From positions 5,890,001 through 5,954,000 of the forward strand of contig CM121342.1 in NCBI GenBank assembly GCA_051530055.1: DNA of 64,000 nt, written 5' to 3'. The stretch's first letter is position 1. Each line of letters starts with the position of its first letter. Below are positions 10,300-22,333 of the stretch, in pieces. Made by a program: the position numbers and the translations under genes. A model generated the notes under the pieces. The model was not told the DNA's origin and did no database searches. It saw only the letters and a list, made by a program, of their open reading frames with translations. The stretch comes from Neoechinorhynchus agilis. Its lineage: Eukaryota; Acanthocephala.

Positions 10300-11575
10300 A
10301 TTAACACCTTTATTTGTTACTTAACAAGAATTTGACTCTTGTACTTTTGGGTCCCAATAAACACTCAAGTAAAGAGTTGTTCAAAGAATGCGGTTGTTGA
10401 TTGTTGAGTATATTACGGGTTCAGTCGGATAATAATAACCGGCCAGGGGATGTCCGTTCGGATCGGGATTGACCTTGTGACGTGAAGTCTTTCCTCAAGT
10501 TCATTTCGGGACATGAAATCCGAGAAGATCGGGCAGTATAGGAAAAAGGAGCAAAAGTAGAGGAGGATGAAATGAATTGGGACTGAGAGTGTTGTGCTCA
10601 CGTGAAAAGTTGAAGATATGTTGTAAAAATTGTGGTGGTATGGTTGAGAGGCGTTTTGGTTAATTGTTAAAAATTTTATTCGTGCATTCGGTGCGAGGGG
10701 GAAAATCAGCTGTGCAAATTTTAGATGCTCTTTTATTAAACATTTCAAGGCAACGGATCAGCGATTTGGAAAGGTTGCAAAATACGGGGTAACCATAGGT
10801 GAGTGAGGGTAAAATAAAGCTGAAGTAAAATTTGGAGAGATCAGGTGAAAGGATTCTTAAATTGCCGTGGCGTTTAAGGAGGTTAATTTTTAAGGTATTG
10901 CGCTCGAGGGAGAGTGAAATGTGCGAGTCCCATTTCAGGTTTGATTGAAATTGGACACCAATAATTCTTAAGTAGGTGACTCGTTGGATGTCATTTGGAA
11001 CCTCGCAGTAGGATATAAGGTTTAGGGGATCATTTCGAAGCATTTGGAGAAATTCAGGTGGAGCTTGTGATTGGTGCAGAAATCCTTTATGCGTTTGATT
11101 TCGTTAGAGGTTAAGGAAAAGGAGAGGTGGTGATTGAGTGATGAGGGTGAGATTTTCGGCGTACAAGAATAGTTTAGAGTTAGACGTGAGGTTGAAGTTC
11201 GTTAAGGTAAATATTAAAGAGAAGTGGTGACCGGGCAGCACCTTGAAGCACGCCTTTGGTGCGCGATAGACTGATCAATCAATCATTTACATCGACAGGG
11301 AATGTATTGTTTGCGATTGTGAAGATAAGCGGCAGACCAAAATCGGAGCAGGCCCGGAGAAAGAGTGAATGGTCCACGGAGTCGAATGCTTTCGATAAAT
11401 CAAGTTGAATGAGACAGGTGATGTGAGAGGGATTATTGTTGGGGTTGCGTAGAAGTGTGTCATAAATGCAAAGTAGGACATCGGTTGCAGAAAACGTGGG
11501 CCGGAAAGCGAATTGTAGGGGCGATAAATTGTTGTTGAGAAGTGAAAGAAGGCGAGTTTTAAAGCATTTTCAGAT
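10300..11575 (-). mobile_element. Non-LTR retrotransposon (LINE), 3' portion
   Basis: Minus-strand frames give a reverse transcriptase C-terminal region (VTYLRIIGVQFQSNLKWDSH, then FSFILPSLTYGYPVF). Further upstream lies a palm fragment with a FNLIYRKHSTPWTIHSFSGPA-like frame that corresponds to a KAFDSVDHS motif in another frame. The clade looks Jockey/CR1-like. Closely related copies lie at 28084-28425 and 29913-31300. The element is 5'-truncated with frame breaks. It sits inside the fourth micro-ORF array unit: the spacer stops at about 10300 and resumes at about 11580. Confidence 0.8.
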
Positions 11576-11579
11576 TGTC

Positions 11580-12120
11580 AATGTGGAATTTGAAATTTCA
11601 TAACCTTAACGAAAATAAGCTTGCGCGTTCTAGTTCGTAACTTGGAATATTTATCGATGTCAATTTTTACCTCATTATCGGTTGTCGTTGAAGCTAGAAC
11701 AAAAGAATGCATTATTTTTTGTCCACGAATACGACTTGTAGCACCGAGATTATGTACCATACTTATTAGCGATTTACAGAGAAAATCAAAAGGCGAAAGT
11801 CTTAGAAATATCTAAAAAAAATCTAACGATAATATATTATTAAGGATTAATAAAAAAAATTTCAAAAGTAAAACAATTTTCTCCGCCAGTAAACCATTCA
11901 ATGAAAACTTCGAAGCTGCTTATTAAATGATAGTCCTAGCAAAACTTTCAACATTTCTTCGTTTAGTTAAAAACTCGGTTATGCGGCACAGATGTCTTTT
12001 ATTTTGCTTTTAATTTTTAATTGGCACTGGGGAAAACACTCCTCGATAATAAAGTTGGAATGTTTTCTTAATTCTAAGATGAAATATTAAAATTTTTATG
12101 GGAAACAAATATTTTCCTTT
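11580..12120. repeat. Remainder of fourth array spacer, then AT-rich sequence
   Basis: gaatttgaaatttcataacc and the agcttgcgcgttctagttcg stretch match the spacer of the micro-ORF array, so the LINE split this unit. No fourth micro-ORF or TATA block is recognisable after it. Confidence 0.55.
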
Positions 12121-12189
12121 TTCGTAGTGACATCACCCCTTGGATTTAAATTCACTGATTTCCTATATCACGTCGATAACCTCAGCATT

Positions 12190-12390
12190 TCCTCAATGTT
12201 CGAATCCGTTACCGCCGATGATGCAAAACTAAAGGGGGGCGAAATACTGCCTCTCCTCGGGAGGTATCTGAGAATCCGGAGGGATTCTTACAAACTTACA
12301 ACCGTACGGTCTTGGGCATTGAGCGCAGACCAGCGCTTTCTCAGACTGAAATCGCTGGACTGTGTGTCCATTCGGCCGTGTATGGAATAA
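12190..12390 (+). mobile_element. SINE body, 5'-truncated
   Basis: It starts at a B-box remnant gttcgaatcc and continues with ctcctcgggaggtatctgag and atccggagg, matching the SINE at 4024-4215. Additional sequence (ccgtacggtcttgggc, gcgcagaccagcgctttctc) also recurs near 51780-51870 in reverse. No A box is present. Confidence 0.6.
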
Positions 12391-12409
12391 TAAAAGTGAA
12401 AAAAGAATA

Positions 12410-14720
12410 ATCTTTTCGTGGCGAAGCGTACTAAAGATCAAGTCTTTCGTCCATCGGCGATGATCGAATATGTGATGTACGTCCTTACTATTAACCAACA
12501 CAAACTTCCTTCTATTGCACGTCAGGCATACGAAAGAAGTCGTAGCCACATACCTCCCCTCCAGTGTCGACGCATTAATCCGTTCCGTCAGCTTGAAAAC
12601 GTGTTGGTATTTTGACTTGACGACCGATGCGAGTCGTCTGTTGCTTGGGAGAAGGTACTGAAGGCAGCGGCGGGTAGTGATTTGGGGTACCGGGGCATGG
12701 TCATTGGTTATCGTGATCACGTGAGCCTTCTTTAATCGGTCCACCGAGACGTTATCTTCTTTACCATTGATTTCGATCTTCATCGCATTGGCCCCGGTCT
12801 GTGGGACCTTGTACAGACCATCGTACTGACAGGAGAGCTGGGGTTTGATCGCGTCGATCTTGACAAACACAAACTTGGCGTTTTCGAGGGGAGCCGGCAC
12901 TCTGGTCGGGGCGTTCCTGCTGGGATCCGTTGTCCACCTGGGAGGCATGGGCATCAAGTCCATCAGTTTGTCTCTCAGTCGGGTCAAACAAAGGCTGAGT
13001 ATCACCGATGCCGCGTCCTGGACGAACTCGCCAGGTAGTCGCAGTGATGATCTGTAGACCAGTTCGGCCGGGAACAACCCAGATCTTCCTTGAGCAAGGT
13101 CTGGAGCTCTCGGAGGACCCAAGGCAGGTCTTTGGCCATCTGAACTGCAGGTGAAAGCGCTCGATCATGCCGTTGTCCTGCGGGTAGTAGGCGGTCGCAC
13201 GGTGGACGTATACTCCGAGGGCCTCCCCGAGGTAGTTCCAGATGCCAGAGGTGAACTCGTCGTAACTCCTAGATGTCCTGGAAGCCTGCGACGACTCGGG
13301 GTCCCACGGGACTGTGTTGTTCTTGGTCTTGGGGTCGACGTCAAGAACTCGGCGCAGGAGGACCATGATCTTGGCGGCGTCAAGAAGGAAGCGATGGTAG
13401 TAGTTGACTATCCCCAGAAAACGCTGTAGCTCGATCATCGTTGAGGGCTTGCAGCGACGAGGATGTCGTCGATGTAGACGAAGACGTACGGTAGGTCGCC
13501 CAGGACGGAGTAAATGGACCTTTGGAAGGTCTGGGCGCTGTTGCGTAAACCGAAAGGCATCCGAGGGTACTCCGAAAGGCCGAATGGGGGGTGATGATCG
13601 CCGTTTTTGGGATGTCCTCCTGGGCGACTGGGATCTGGTGGTAGCCCTTGACCAGGTCGATATAGGAGAACACCGAGTATCCGTGCAATGCTGGACCTGA
13701 TGTCGAGCGGCCGAGTCGAACCTTGGTGTGAGGACGGCAGGGTACTTGAGGAGCAGAGCCTCGAACTGGCGCCTCCAAGGGAATAAGGGTAGTTGGTGAA
13801 GTGGCGACGAGTCTCTTGACCTGCAGGTCGATCATCAGTCCGACGTTTCGGAGGAAGTCGGAACCAGAGATGGCGTGTCTGACGTCGGCAATTATGAAGT
13901 TTCACGAGTATCGGGCCCGGCTTGCGAGGTTGAGCGATAGTCTTTTGGTGCCGTAAGTCTGGATAGGACGATGCTGATTTGCGCCCCTGTGTCGACGAGG
14001 GTAACCAACAGATGCCTGGTACTGTCCTCGGAGGTGCTTTGCCTTTGTGATGTTGTCGCATCACGGCCACTCGGGCTTGTTTGGTCGATCGCGCAAGCGG
14101 TGGTGCCGCCCGTTATTTGAAAAAAGAATTTGTCTGCGACTTCGGCCAGGGAGGTCAGATTGAGAGTATCGATGGAGGCGACCAGTTCACGGACTTTCGT
14201 CGGCAGCTTGTTGATAAGGTGGTGTCGAAACAGGGGATTAGTGGCTGGGTACGAGTTCTGAGCGTACAGCGCCAGCGTGCGCTCCAGGAGGCGCGAGGGG
14301 GTGTCGTCCTTGATTGTCAGTTCCACGATCATCTGCATCCGTCGGAATTCGGGAACGCTGGAACCGATCGCCGGGCGGTGGGAGGTTGACGACGAAAATC
14401 CTTAGTCGGCCCAGGGTCTCGGCGTTCAGGGTTGTGTATACATAGTCTTACTTGGTTTAGTCCTGGAAGATCATTCGGAGGTTGAATGTGGCCTCGACTT
14501 GGGAGAACCGCATTGCGCGCTTCCGGGTGAGTTCGGGTCTGTTCTAATGTTGTCGTTCGATGGTTGCTTGTCTTGCGATTTCATCTTTCGTCGGGGTCGT
14601 CACTAATTTGGCGTCGATGCGTACTAAAGATCAAGTCTTTCTCCTTTCTGCGATGATCGAATATGTGATGTACCTCCTCTTCTGTTGCACGTAGGGCATC
14701 CGAAAGAAGTCGTAGCCATA
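12410..14720 (-). mobile_element. Ty3/Gypsy-type LTR retrotransposon fossil
   Basis: In minus-strand order from 14.4 kb to 12.4 kb there are gag-like residues (LINKLPTKVRELVASIDTLN), an aspartic-protease-like block (VTLVDTGAQISIVL), reverse transcriptase ([19 protein letters not shown], then [14 protein letters not shown]), a connection segment ([14 protein letters not shown]), and integrase (ATAYYPQDNGMIERFHLQF). Near-identical sequences containing gcgtactaaagatcaagtc occur in direct orientation at about 12424-12545 and 14617-14720 and are probably LTR remnants. The element is clearly broken, with many breaks spread through it, and is shorter than an intact element. A moderate age is likely. 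GC content is visibly higher than its surroundings. Confidence 0.85.
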
Positions 14721-15390
14721 ATCTTACACATGTAGAAGGCATCGCCTCAAAACATGTTTTAATTCAACAAAACACGGAAGACTAACAAACACCTTATGAC
14801 ATCACTCAAAAATTCGAACTAAACTATTCAATCTGATCGTTCTTTTCACTAACTTAGCAATAAAAACAACGAAATATTCCAATTAAACGTTACAAAAAGA
14901 CGATTTAAACATTCCAAATAAAACAATAGAATTAGCTTTACTCGATCGTTTATTTTTGTCACTAGTAACAAAATGCTTTACAGTGGCCATTATCATGTAC
15001 TGATTTCTCATTGATCACTGAATTTAGCACACTTATTTGTTTTTGGTACGCGCATTTGCATTTTTTTTCATTTGTATCGTTTTTCCAGTGATTTTTAACA
15101 ATTCAAACAATCTGTTTGAAGCACCTCCCGCCATTGCATTTTTTGAGAAATTTATAACAATAAAGCAGTCAGCCCATGGCTTGAGAACTATGTTCGGGTG
15201 AATAAAAAAAGTCAAATTCGAAATTGACAACAGTCGTAGTGAGTGGAGATGCTTAATTAACATAAAAATGGTATGACCGCCTCCGGGGGACGCAATTAGA
15301 AGTAACCGTCTTTTTGAATAAGAAAAATTAAACACCCATTCCTACCTCACACGAAATGAGCGAGTTTTCTATTATCGACTAAACGTTCAT
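14720..15390. other. Non-coding interval
   Basis: AT-rich sequence downstream of the Bax inhibitor gene. A 100-codon minus frame at 15033-15335 has no family resemblance or splice context and is probably chance. Confidence 0.4.
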
Positions 15391-16407
15391 TTACGAACGC
15401 TTGGACTCTTTTCCGCATTGAGATTTCTTCTTCTCAACTTCCTGTACGAAACGAGAGTTCAATCTTTCTATAAAAAATAGAGCAATAATGCATACTTTCA
15501 TCAAAAGGACATTTGCGATTTGTTCAAATAGACGGAAAAGATCAAGAAAGAGGTTAATGCTGTGCCTAAAAATGGGCAAAAAACACGTTTACACGACATT
15601 TACCGTCAAGATTATTACTAACTTAATAAAGTCATCATCTCCGTAACTGAACTTATCAAGAATCAATTGAGTGTCCATGACGGTATAGACGCACATTAGA
15701 CCAACGGCTAACAGTTCTCGTGCCTATAAAAAGGATGGTTAGAGTTCGGTACTTGTGGGTACTAACATCGCTGAAAGGTTTGCTGACCCACGAAGGGAGG
15801 ATCCAAGCAGTTATACTGATCCATAAGATTGAATTGAAGAATGCAAGGACAAAACCTGAGAGTTTTTAGGAGAAGGGTAAAGGATTAGATTGAGAAACCT
15901 TGGCAATATAAAAGCGTTCGGCTTGAAGGGGACTTTAGAACGCTTAAACTAAATGCAGTAAAAACGAGAGCGGTGGTAAGAAAAGCGGTTGGAATAATCC
16001 TCGGATCGAATTTCGTAACCACATTCATAAGTGGTTCACAGTTGACGCCCATGAGGAAGCTGCTCGCCATGAGCAAACATAGTCTCAAATGCACTGTTTG
16101 TGGAGTATTAGGTGACAAGTAGATGTAGACGATAAGTCCGAGTGTTATAAGACCAGTGATGATTCCGGGCTAAAAATTTTTTTGGAAAAATAGACAATTT
16201 TAGAATTGATCTTACCTTAAGGAAAAGAAAACCGCCTGTAGAAAAGCCTGCAATCGAGAGTAGCGTACATGCAAGTATGCAAGAGTAAACGCGCTTCAGA
16301 TGGTTCAAACATTGAGGACTAAGATGACTAAAGTCAAACATTGATTTTGAACTTTGAGCGAAGACGTGAGAAGATGAACGTATATTGGTTGAAAAAGACT
16401 TGAACAT
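15391..16407 (-). CDS. Bax inhibitor-1 (TMBIM6 family), 275 aa
   Basis: This is an ER membrane protein of the TMBIM family, which modulates ER calcium leak and cell death. Five exons join exactly in frame: 16407-16216, 16169-15899, 15855-15767, 15723-15623 and 15565-15391. The introns are 43-57 bases, with donors gtaaga, gtttct, gttagt and gttagt. Visible family landmarks are FDFSHLSPQCLNHLKRVY near residue 25, several hydrophobic segments, IIPTAFLTTALVFTAFSLS, VMDTQLILDK, a conserved acidic YGDDD, HSINLFLDLF and a lysine-rich tail (EVEKKKSQCGKESKRS). The length is slightly above the vertebrate protein. A short gtatgc...tatag stretch in the last exon looks like an intron but is only 28 bases and was left in. 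Confidence 0.93.
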
Positions 16408-16409
16408 CT

Positions 16410-17150
16410 AGTATTGAACGAAAAAGTTATGAGCTCTCTCATGTTTAAGTGAGTTTGTATCCGTGTTTAAAGCGCGTGGTCGCTGAGCCAAACTAAATTT
16501 CTCTCCAATCGATCGTTTTCAAATTTAAAACACCAAAGATCGCTTAAACAACCTTAAAAAATTGTTGAAATTTCTTAATTTCAAATGGTCAGGAAATCAT
16601 ATTTGAAAGATGAGAAACAATCGTTTTCAATTACTCTTTTTTTTGAAAAAAATTGAACCTGGAACGCAAATTAGTCGTTTGAGACTTGACGGAACTATTA
16701 AAATCTACAACTTTAACACTTTGTTAAAAGCAAATTTAAAAACCCAAAGATCGCTTAGGCAACGTTAAAAAATCGTCGCAATTTCATAATTTCAAGTTGC
16801 CAAGATTCTTAGGGTTAAGTTTCTCACCGAACAAAATTATGTAAGCCTCGTCAATGTAATAAAATTGAGTCAAAACGACTACAAAAAGGAAGTCGGAATT
16901 GAGGTACCGTGAAAATTGGGTTTTTTCATCAAATTTCCCAAATCCCCATTGAAATGCATCCACGATTAAACTTTTTAACCACAGATTGAGAGAAAAGACT
17001 CAAAGAACGCGAATTCGAACGATATCAGCCTTTAGCAATAAAGTATTTTAAAGTAAATACGGCGTGTTGTTGGCTATAGACGAATTTTATGATAATTAAA
17101 ATGTTTTCATGGTTGTTTTATGGCGAAGAAATTGAAATGATTATCCATCA
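16410..17150. other. Intergenic AT-rich interval
   Basis: It contains weakly repeated phrases (ccaaagatcgcttaaacaac and ccaaagatcgcttaggcaac, about 200 bases apart) and no gene that I can support. Confidence 0.4.
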
Positions 17151-17164
17151 ACTTTGACAAAAAA

Positions 17165-17515
17165 GGCGTACAAGATTGTGTGCCTTTCCGAAAACAATCG
17201 GCAGTTTAAAATCACTTCAATTTCTCTACGCCATATAAAACAACCACAAAATATGAGCAGTTCAATCTTCAAACAATTACGAAGCCGCAATAAAAAGAAA
17301 GAGCTTAGAACGGTCTTGGAAGCCGAGATGAACTCGATAATTTAGATTGATAAAATTACTAAAAAAACACGAAGGATTCCCAAATTTATTGGTTCACTTT
17401 GCCGGAATAAACCTCGCGAGTGGCTCTCCGAAAACAATCGGCAGTTTAAAATCATTTCAATTTCTCTACGCCATATAAAACAACCACAAAATATGAGCAG
17501 TTCAATCTACAAAAT
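17165..17515 (+). repeat. Dispersed short element, two tandem copies
   Basis: The phrases ccgaaaacaatcggcagttt, tctctacgccatataaaac and caaccacaaaatatgagcag occur at 17180-17270 and again at 17425-17510. Related copies lie at 37945-38045 and, in reverse, inside the NAA15 intron near 61625-61720. The first copy is preceded by tacaagattgtgtgcc, also seen at 37939. The small size and dispersed copies suggest a non-autonomous element. Confidence 0.7.
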
Positions 17516-17689
17516 AAAAGCGATTTCGGTTAAAAATTCAAAACTTGACGAGGCCTGGCGACAAGCTTCATTGCCTGTATCGTCCGGTTGCTTGGGTATG
17601 CGAAAAACTGTAGATATGTCGTTGTCCGCGTTTTTAGGATCATTCGAAGAGAGTCGGGATCTGGTAAAACTTATATTGGGACCAATGTT

Positions 17690-18370
17690 CTGTTTAGCGG
17701 ACGAATTTCTAGCAGCGGTCCAGGACGGATTAGAACCAAGTTCCCGTGAATGAAACAGTCTATCTCGGATTAACCTTCAGTCGCCTTTCAGGCTCTCGCG
17801 ACGAGGTCGACCGGACTAGATTGCTGGCAGTCGCTACAAGAGAATCGGCAGCATGGTTAGAATCCTTACTCATTGCGTCCATGGGAACACTCCTCGTAGA
17901 CGAAGCAGTTCGGATCGACGTGTCCCTCAGATTTGGTCTACCGATTTGTGTCGAATATCGTTGCCGGTGTGGAATGATCGTGGATCCACTGGGAGAGATA
18001 TGGTCTTGTTTGCAACAAATTAAGGGGGATCGTCCCAAAACATTTTAGAGTTAAGCAACCTGTGTAGGCTGGATGGTAGTCCGGATGACGTCACCGTATT
18101 CCCTTGGCGAGAAGGCAAACGTCTTCTCTGGGACGCCACGGGTCTGCCGCGGAGGACCGAAAGGTTGCGAAATATAAAGAACTGAGAAGGTCTCACGTTT
18201 TTATACCTTTTGGAGAGGGTTGGTGCGATCGGCACTTGGATTTACGAAGGAGTTACCGAGTGGAGCTGGTGTCTTCCTACGCTAAAACATTGGTCTCGCC
18301 ACAGAAAAGAGGAAAAATCAGCGTCTGTGGTCGCGACCACTGAGGGAAGCTCTTCTTCGTGGACGGTAAT
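17690..18370 (+). mobile_element. 5'-truncated retroelement tail, copy 3
   Basis: This is the best preserved start of the module. It has an RLLAVATRESAAWLESLLIA-like region, SLRFGLPICVEYRCRCGMIV (a Cys/His cluster), then LCRLDGSPDDVTVFPWREGK and a VPFGE-like end. The order matches copies at 2745-3490 and 7262-8010. It is decayed and lacks the polymerase domain. Confidence 0.7.
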
Positions 18371-19250
18371 GATTGTTTTCATCGTTTTGTTGTTGCGTGT
18401 GTAACCGGTGAAAATTTGACAATGAAAGTTTCCTCGTTTTCTGTACTCATTGACACAATCAATGAACTTATTTGAAAGTCCGTGGCATTCCAACGATCTC
18501 CCTTGACCGGCGAATGTTAAAATAGCCTTGAAATTGGGTTAAAAAGGGAGAATACAAACAGAATTTTTAGGAATAGCCTTGAAATTGGGTTAAAAAGGGA
18601 GAATACAAAAAGAATTTTTAGGATAGAAAAATTGTTGATCCTCGAGGCAACCCAAGCGCTCAAAGATCGGAAACCAAAACTTAGACATTGACAAAAGAGT
18701 CAAGAGAATGACACTTTCTGAGTCAAAAGCATAACACATTGAACACAACAGCTTTTAAAACCGACGAAAATAAATGCTCGTTGCTCGTCTAAAATTCTTC
18801 CGTGTCAATGACGTCATTAACAAATGGAAATGACGTGACCGAAATCCGTACGAAACTAAACTTAGAAATAATTGAGTTGCTCTTAAAATGTTTCGTGGGC
18901 TTTAAATTTGGTTGGAAACTTTTGTTTTCGAAAAAGAGAAAATCTTTCCGAGAGAGGAATTGGTTCTCGATTTTTTATCCGTCTCAAGACTTCGTCTTTC
19001 CTTGCTTAAAATATGCGAATTTTTCTTTTCCTCCGGATTTTAAAGATCAATTTTTCTTGGTATTTTTATATTGAATAACCGAACCTTTTTTTCTAATTCT
19101 TCAGAGGCACAATCTTGTACGCCTTTACCAAAATCCAATTTAACTGAAATTCCTTCAATTTTCATGGATATATATTTTTTGTTTAATGATTGAGAAAATA
19201 TTCCGTGGTTCTCGTCGGATTTCCGGAAGGTTTTTTTCGGTCCATCTAAA
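18370..19250. other. Non-coding, with one 54-base direct duplication
   Basis: gccttgaaattgggttaaaa with its flanks is duplicated head to tail at about 18520-18630. The rest, including a 90-codon + frame at 18802-19074, shows no recognisable gene. Confidence 0.45.
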
Positions 19251-19264
19251 ATGCACAAAACTCT

Positions 19265-21335
19265 CAAAAAGGGCGACGAAAGTGGAAACGTTTTCCATAA
19301 ACGGTTTTTCGGAGATTTTCTTACGATCTCAATTTTGTATTATTTTTTCTTTTTTTTGTTAGCGAATTATTAATTTTTATTTGATAATTTTCGGCCTTCG
19401 CCATAGACCTTCTTCGGTCTATCTAAAATTCACCCAAGAAACACTATAATAAAATTCATTTTCTATCCAAAAAGGGCGACGAAAGTGGAAACGTTTTCCA
19501 TAAACGGTTTTTCGGAGATTTTCTTACGATCTCAATTTTGTATTATTTTTTCTTTTTTTTGTTAGCGAATTATTAATTTTTATTTGATAATTTTCGGCCT
19601 TCGCCATAGACCTTCTTCGGTCTATCTAAAATTCACCCAAGAAACACTATAATAAAATTCATTTTCTATCCAAAAAGGGCGACGAAAGTGGAAACGTTTT
19701 CCATAAACGGTTTTTCGGAGATTTTCTTACGATCTCAATTTTGTATAATTTTTTCTTTTTTTTGTTAGCGAATTATTAATTTTTATTTGATAATTTTCGG
19801 CCTTCGCCATAGACCTTCTTCGGTCTATCTAAAATTCACCCAAGAAACACTATAATAAAATTCATTTTCTATCCAAAAAGGGCGACGAAAGTGGAAACGT
19901 TTTCCATAAACGGTTTTTCGGAGATTTTCTTACGATCTCAATTTTGTATAATTTTTTCTTTTTTTTGTTAGCGAATTATTAATTTTTATTTGATAATTTT
20001 CGGCCTTCGCCATAGACCTTCTTCGGTCTATCTAAAATTCACCCAAGAAACACTATAATAAAATTCATTTTCTATCCAAAAAGGGCGACGAAAGTGGAAA
20101 CGTTTTCCATAAACGGTTTTTCGGAGATTTTCTTACGATCTCAATTTTGTATTATTTTTTCTTTTTTTGTTAGCGAATTATTAATTTTTATTTGATAATT
20201 TTCGGCCTTCCCATAGACCTTCTTCGGTCTATCTAAAATTCACCCAAGAAACACTATAATAAAATTCATTTTCTATCCAAAAAGGGCGACGAAAGTGGAA
20301 ACGTTTTCCATAAACGGTTTTTCGGAGATTTTCTTACGATCTCAATTTTGTATTATTTTTTCTTTTTTTTGTTAGCGAATTATTAATTTTTATTTGATAA
20401 TTTTCGGCCTTCGCCATAGACCTTCTTCGGTCTATCTAAAATTCACCCAAGAAACACTATAATAAAATTCATTTTCTATCCAAAAAGGGCGACGAAAGTG
20501 GAAACGTTTTCCATAAACGGTTTTTCGGAGATTTTCTTACGATCTCAATTTTGTATAATTTTTTCTTTTTTTGTTAGCGAATTATTAATTTTTATTTGAT
20601 AATTTTCGGCCTTCCCATAGACCTTCTTCGGTCTATCTAAAATTCACCCAAGAAACACTATAATAAAATTCATTTTCTATCCAAAAAGGGCGACGAAAGT
20701 GGAAACGTTTTCCATAAACGGTTTTTCGGAAATTTTGTATAATTTTTTCTTTTTTTTGTTAGCGAATTATTAATTTTTATTTGATAATTTTCGGCCTTCG
20801 CCATAGACCTTCTTCGGTCTATCTAAAATTCACCCAAGAAACACTATAATAAAATTCATTTTCTATCCAAAAAGGGCGACGAAAGTGGAAACGTTTTCCA
20901 TAAACGGTTTTTCGGAGATTTTCTTACGATCTCAATTTTGTATAATTTTTTCTTTTTTTGTTAGCGAATTATTAATTTTTATTTGATAATTTTCGGCCTT
21001 CCCGTGGACCTTCTTCGGTCTATCTAAAATTCACCCAAAACACTATAATAAAATTCATTTTCTATCCAAAAACGACGAAAGTGGAAACGTTTTCCATAAA
21101 CGGTTTTTCGGAAATTTTAATAATTTTTCTTTTTTTTTAGCGAATTTAATTTTATTTGATAATTTTCGGCCTTCGCATAGACCTTCTTCGGTCTATCTAA
21201 AATTCACCCAAGAAACACTATAATAAAATTCATTTTCTATCCAAAAAGGGCGACGAAAGTGGAAACGTTTTCCATAAACGGTTTTTCGGAGATTTTCTTA
21301 CGATCTCAATTTTGTATTATTTTTTCTTTGATCCC
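19265..21335. repeat. Satellite, about 10 units of roughly 206 bp
   Basis: The unit runs from aaagggcgacgaaagtgg through cggtttttcggagattttc, a T-rich run, gttagcgaattattaa, cggccttcgccatagacc, ttcttcggtctatctaaaat and cattttctatcc. Units are nearly identical except for two shorter, more diverged ones near 20700 and 21050, and the end at 21335 is abrupt. Each unit contains the hairpin atagacc-ttcttc-ggtctat. Confidence 0.96.
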
Positions 21336-21599
21336 GAGCGATGGTGTGAGTGATTTCATGACATTTCAAAAATAACACGTTAATTTGTTAATTAATTGAT
21401 TTATTTGATGGCCTTCGCGTACGTCTTCTTCATCAGCTTGTTGTTTCGCAAGTTTTTAAATATTTGGGTTGGCAAAAATAAATGAATTATTGATAATTCT
21501 CGCCGTCGAAAAAAAGTTAAAATGATGACCATCTTTACAATTGTATAATTACTTTATTGTTGTTGTTTTTTAGATTTTAATTTATTTATACATGGGTTG

Positions 21600-21646
21600 A
21601 ATTTTAGATAGACCGAAGAAGGTCTATGGTGAAGTCCGAAAATTAT
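21600..21646 (-). repeat. Inverted copy of the satellite's hairpin segment
   Basis: tagatagaccgaagaaggtc followed by tatggtgaagtccgaaaatt is the reverse complement of the cggccttcgccatagacc / ttcttcggtctatctaaaat part of the 206-bp unit. With the array it makes an inverted-repeat structure spanning about 19.2-21.65 kb, as in foldback elements. It ends 124 bases before the jagunal start codon. Confidence 0.75.
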
Positions 21647-21769
21647 AATTCTAATTTTAGAAAGGAAACGGACGACATATCGATTTTCTTGAACACCAAT
21701 TTTTTCGATCAAAATTACACAAATTCTCACACGATCAGCCTTTAAATTTTTTTTAAAAGATTCGAAGCC

Positions 21770-22258
21770 ATGAACGACGGATCGGACTTTGTACACCGTG
21801 GGCGCGTGGCTGTCCAATACACCACGAGTGTTCAATACAAAACGTACCTTCGAATGCTCGTCCTTCTGAACTCATCAGTCGTGGCACTTCTTCTCGTATT
21901 GTCCTACAAATGTCAATCTTTGACAGATCAACTTTTATGCGACACTGTTCCATATTCATCACTCCTGTGGTCGACGATGTGCCTGGTGGCTGCAATCAGT
22001 GGAATATTGGCTTGTCGATCAAACAATATAATTCTCGTATCGATATTCAAATGGATTCATACAATCATAGGTCCATTTATTGTGTTGTGTTCAATTGTAT
22101 TGAGCGTAAAACGAGTATTTACGAACCTTCAAGAACTACCGATCACTTCTTGTATTCTGTTCATTTTTCATTTAATCGCTATTCAGATCCATTTTGTTTG
22201 TTGGTACGTCGGACGAATACTCATGGAGTCTTGGCAAATAAAACGGAAGAGAAACTAG
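21770..22258 (+). CDS. Jagunal homologue (JAGN1), 162 aa, single exon
   Basis: Jagunal is a four-pass ER membrane protein needed for ER organisation and secretory traffic. The N-terminus NDGSDFVHRGRVAVQY matches the family signature (DGSDF-HRERVA-HY). Four hydrophobic segments follow at roughly residues 28-47, 64-82, 90-110 and 125-147. The end WYVGRILMESWQIKRKRN matches the family's W-x-x-x-LL-SWF-K-K tail with its dibasic ER signal. The length is close to the vertebrate 183 residues. The tipin ATG follows 75 bases after the stop on the same strand. Confidence 0.88.
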   Translation: MNDGSDFVHRGRVAVQYTTSVQYKTYLRMLVLLNSSVVALLLVLSYKCQSLTDQLLCDTVPYSSLLWSTMCLVAAISGILACRSNNIILVSIFKWIHTIIGPFIVLCSIVLSVKRVFTNLQELPITSCILFIFHLIAIQIHFVCWYVGRILMESWQIKRKRN

Positions 22259-22333
22259 GCTGAGTGTTCTCCAAGCGTCAAATCGTTAAATGTCTTCAAT
22301 GCTGAGAATTACTTTTCTAGATTGAAATCTAAA

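Larger units (their letters stand above)
6240..10300 (+). repeat. Array of diverged repeat units carrying micro-ORFs
   Basis: Three diverged units run in the same direction. Each has a spacer with ttaatgacgac-like and ataaaatcaatttgaaatttc-like landmarks, a promoter-like block ending in TATAAAA, a short ORF, and a 3' block with AATAAA and gattgcatgtggcg-like sequence. Equivalent blocks lie near 6660-7125, 8370-8850 and 9590-10090. A fourth spacer starts at 10090, is interrupted by a LINE at about 10300-11575, and resumes at about 11580. About 370 bases at 6281-6655 are nearly identical to 8858-9230, which shows a recent duplication or conversion inside an older array. Retroelement copy 2 (7262-8010) sits in the spacer between the first two units. 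Confidence 0.85.

Noticed and set aside
15033-15335. 100-codon minus ORF downstream of Bax inhibitor-1
   Set aside because: No family resemblance, no splice context, composition typical of AT-rich non-coding sequence.
15460-15490. A sixth intron in Bax inhibitor-1 (gtatgc...tatag)
   Set aside because: At 28 bases it is shorter than every other intron here, and removing it would give an early stop and lose the lysine-rich tail typical of the family.
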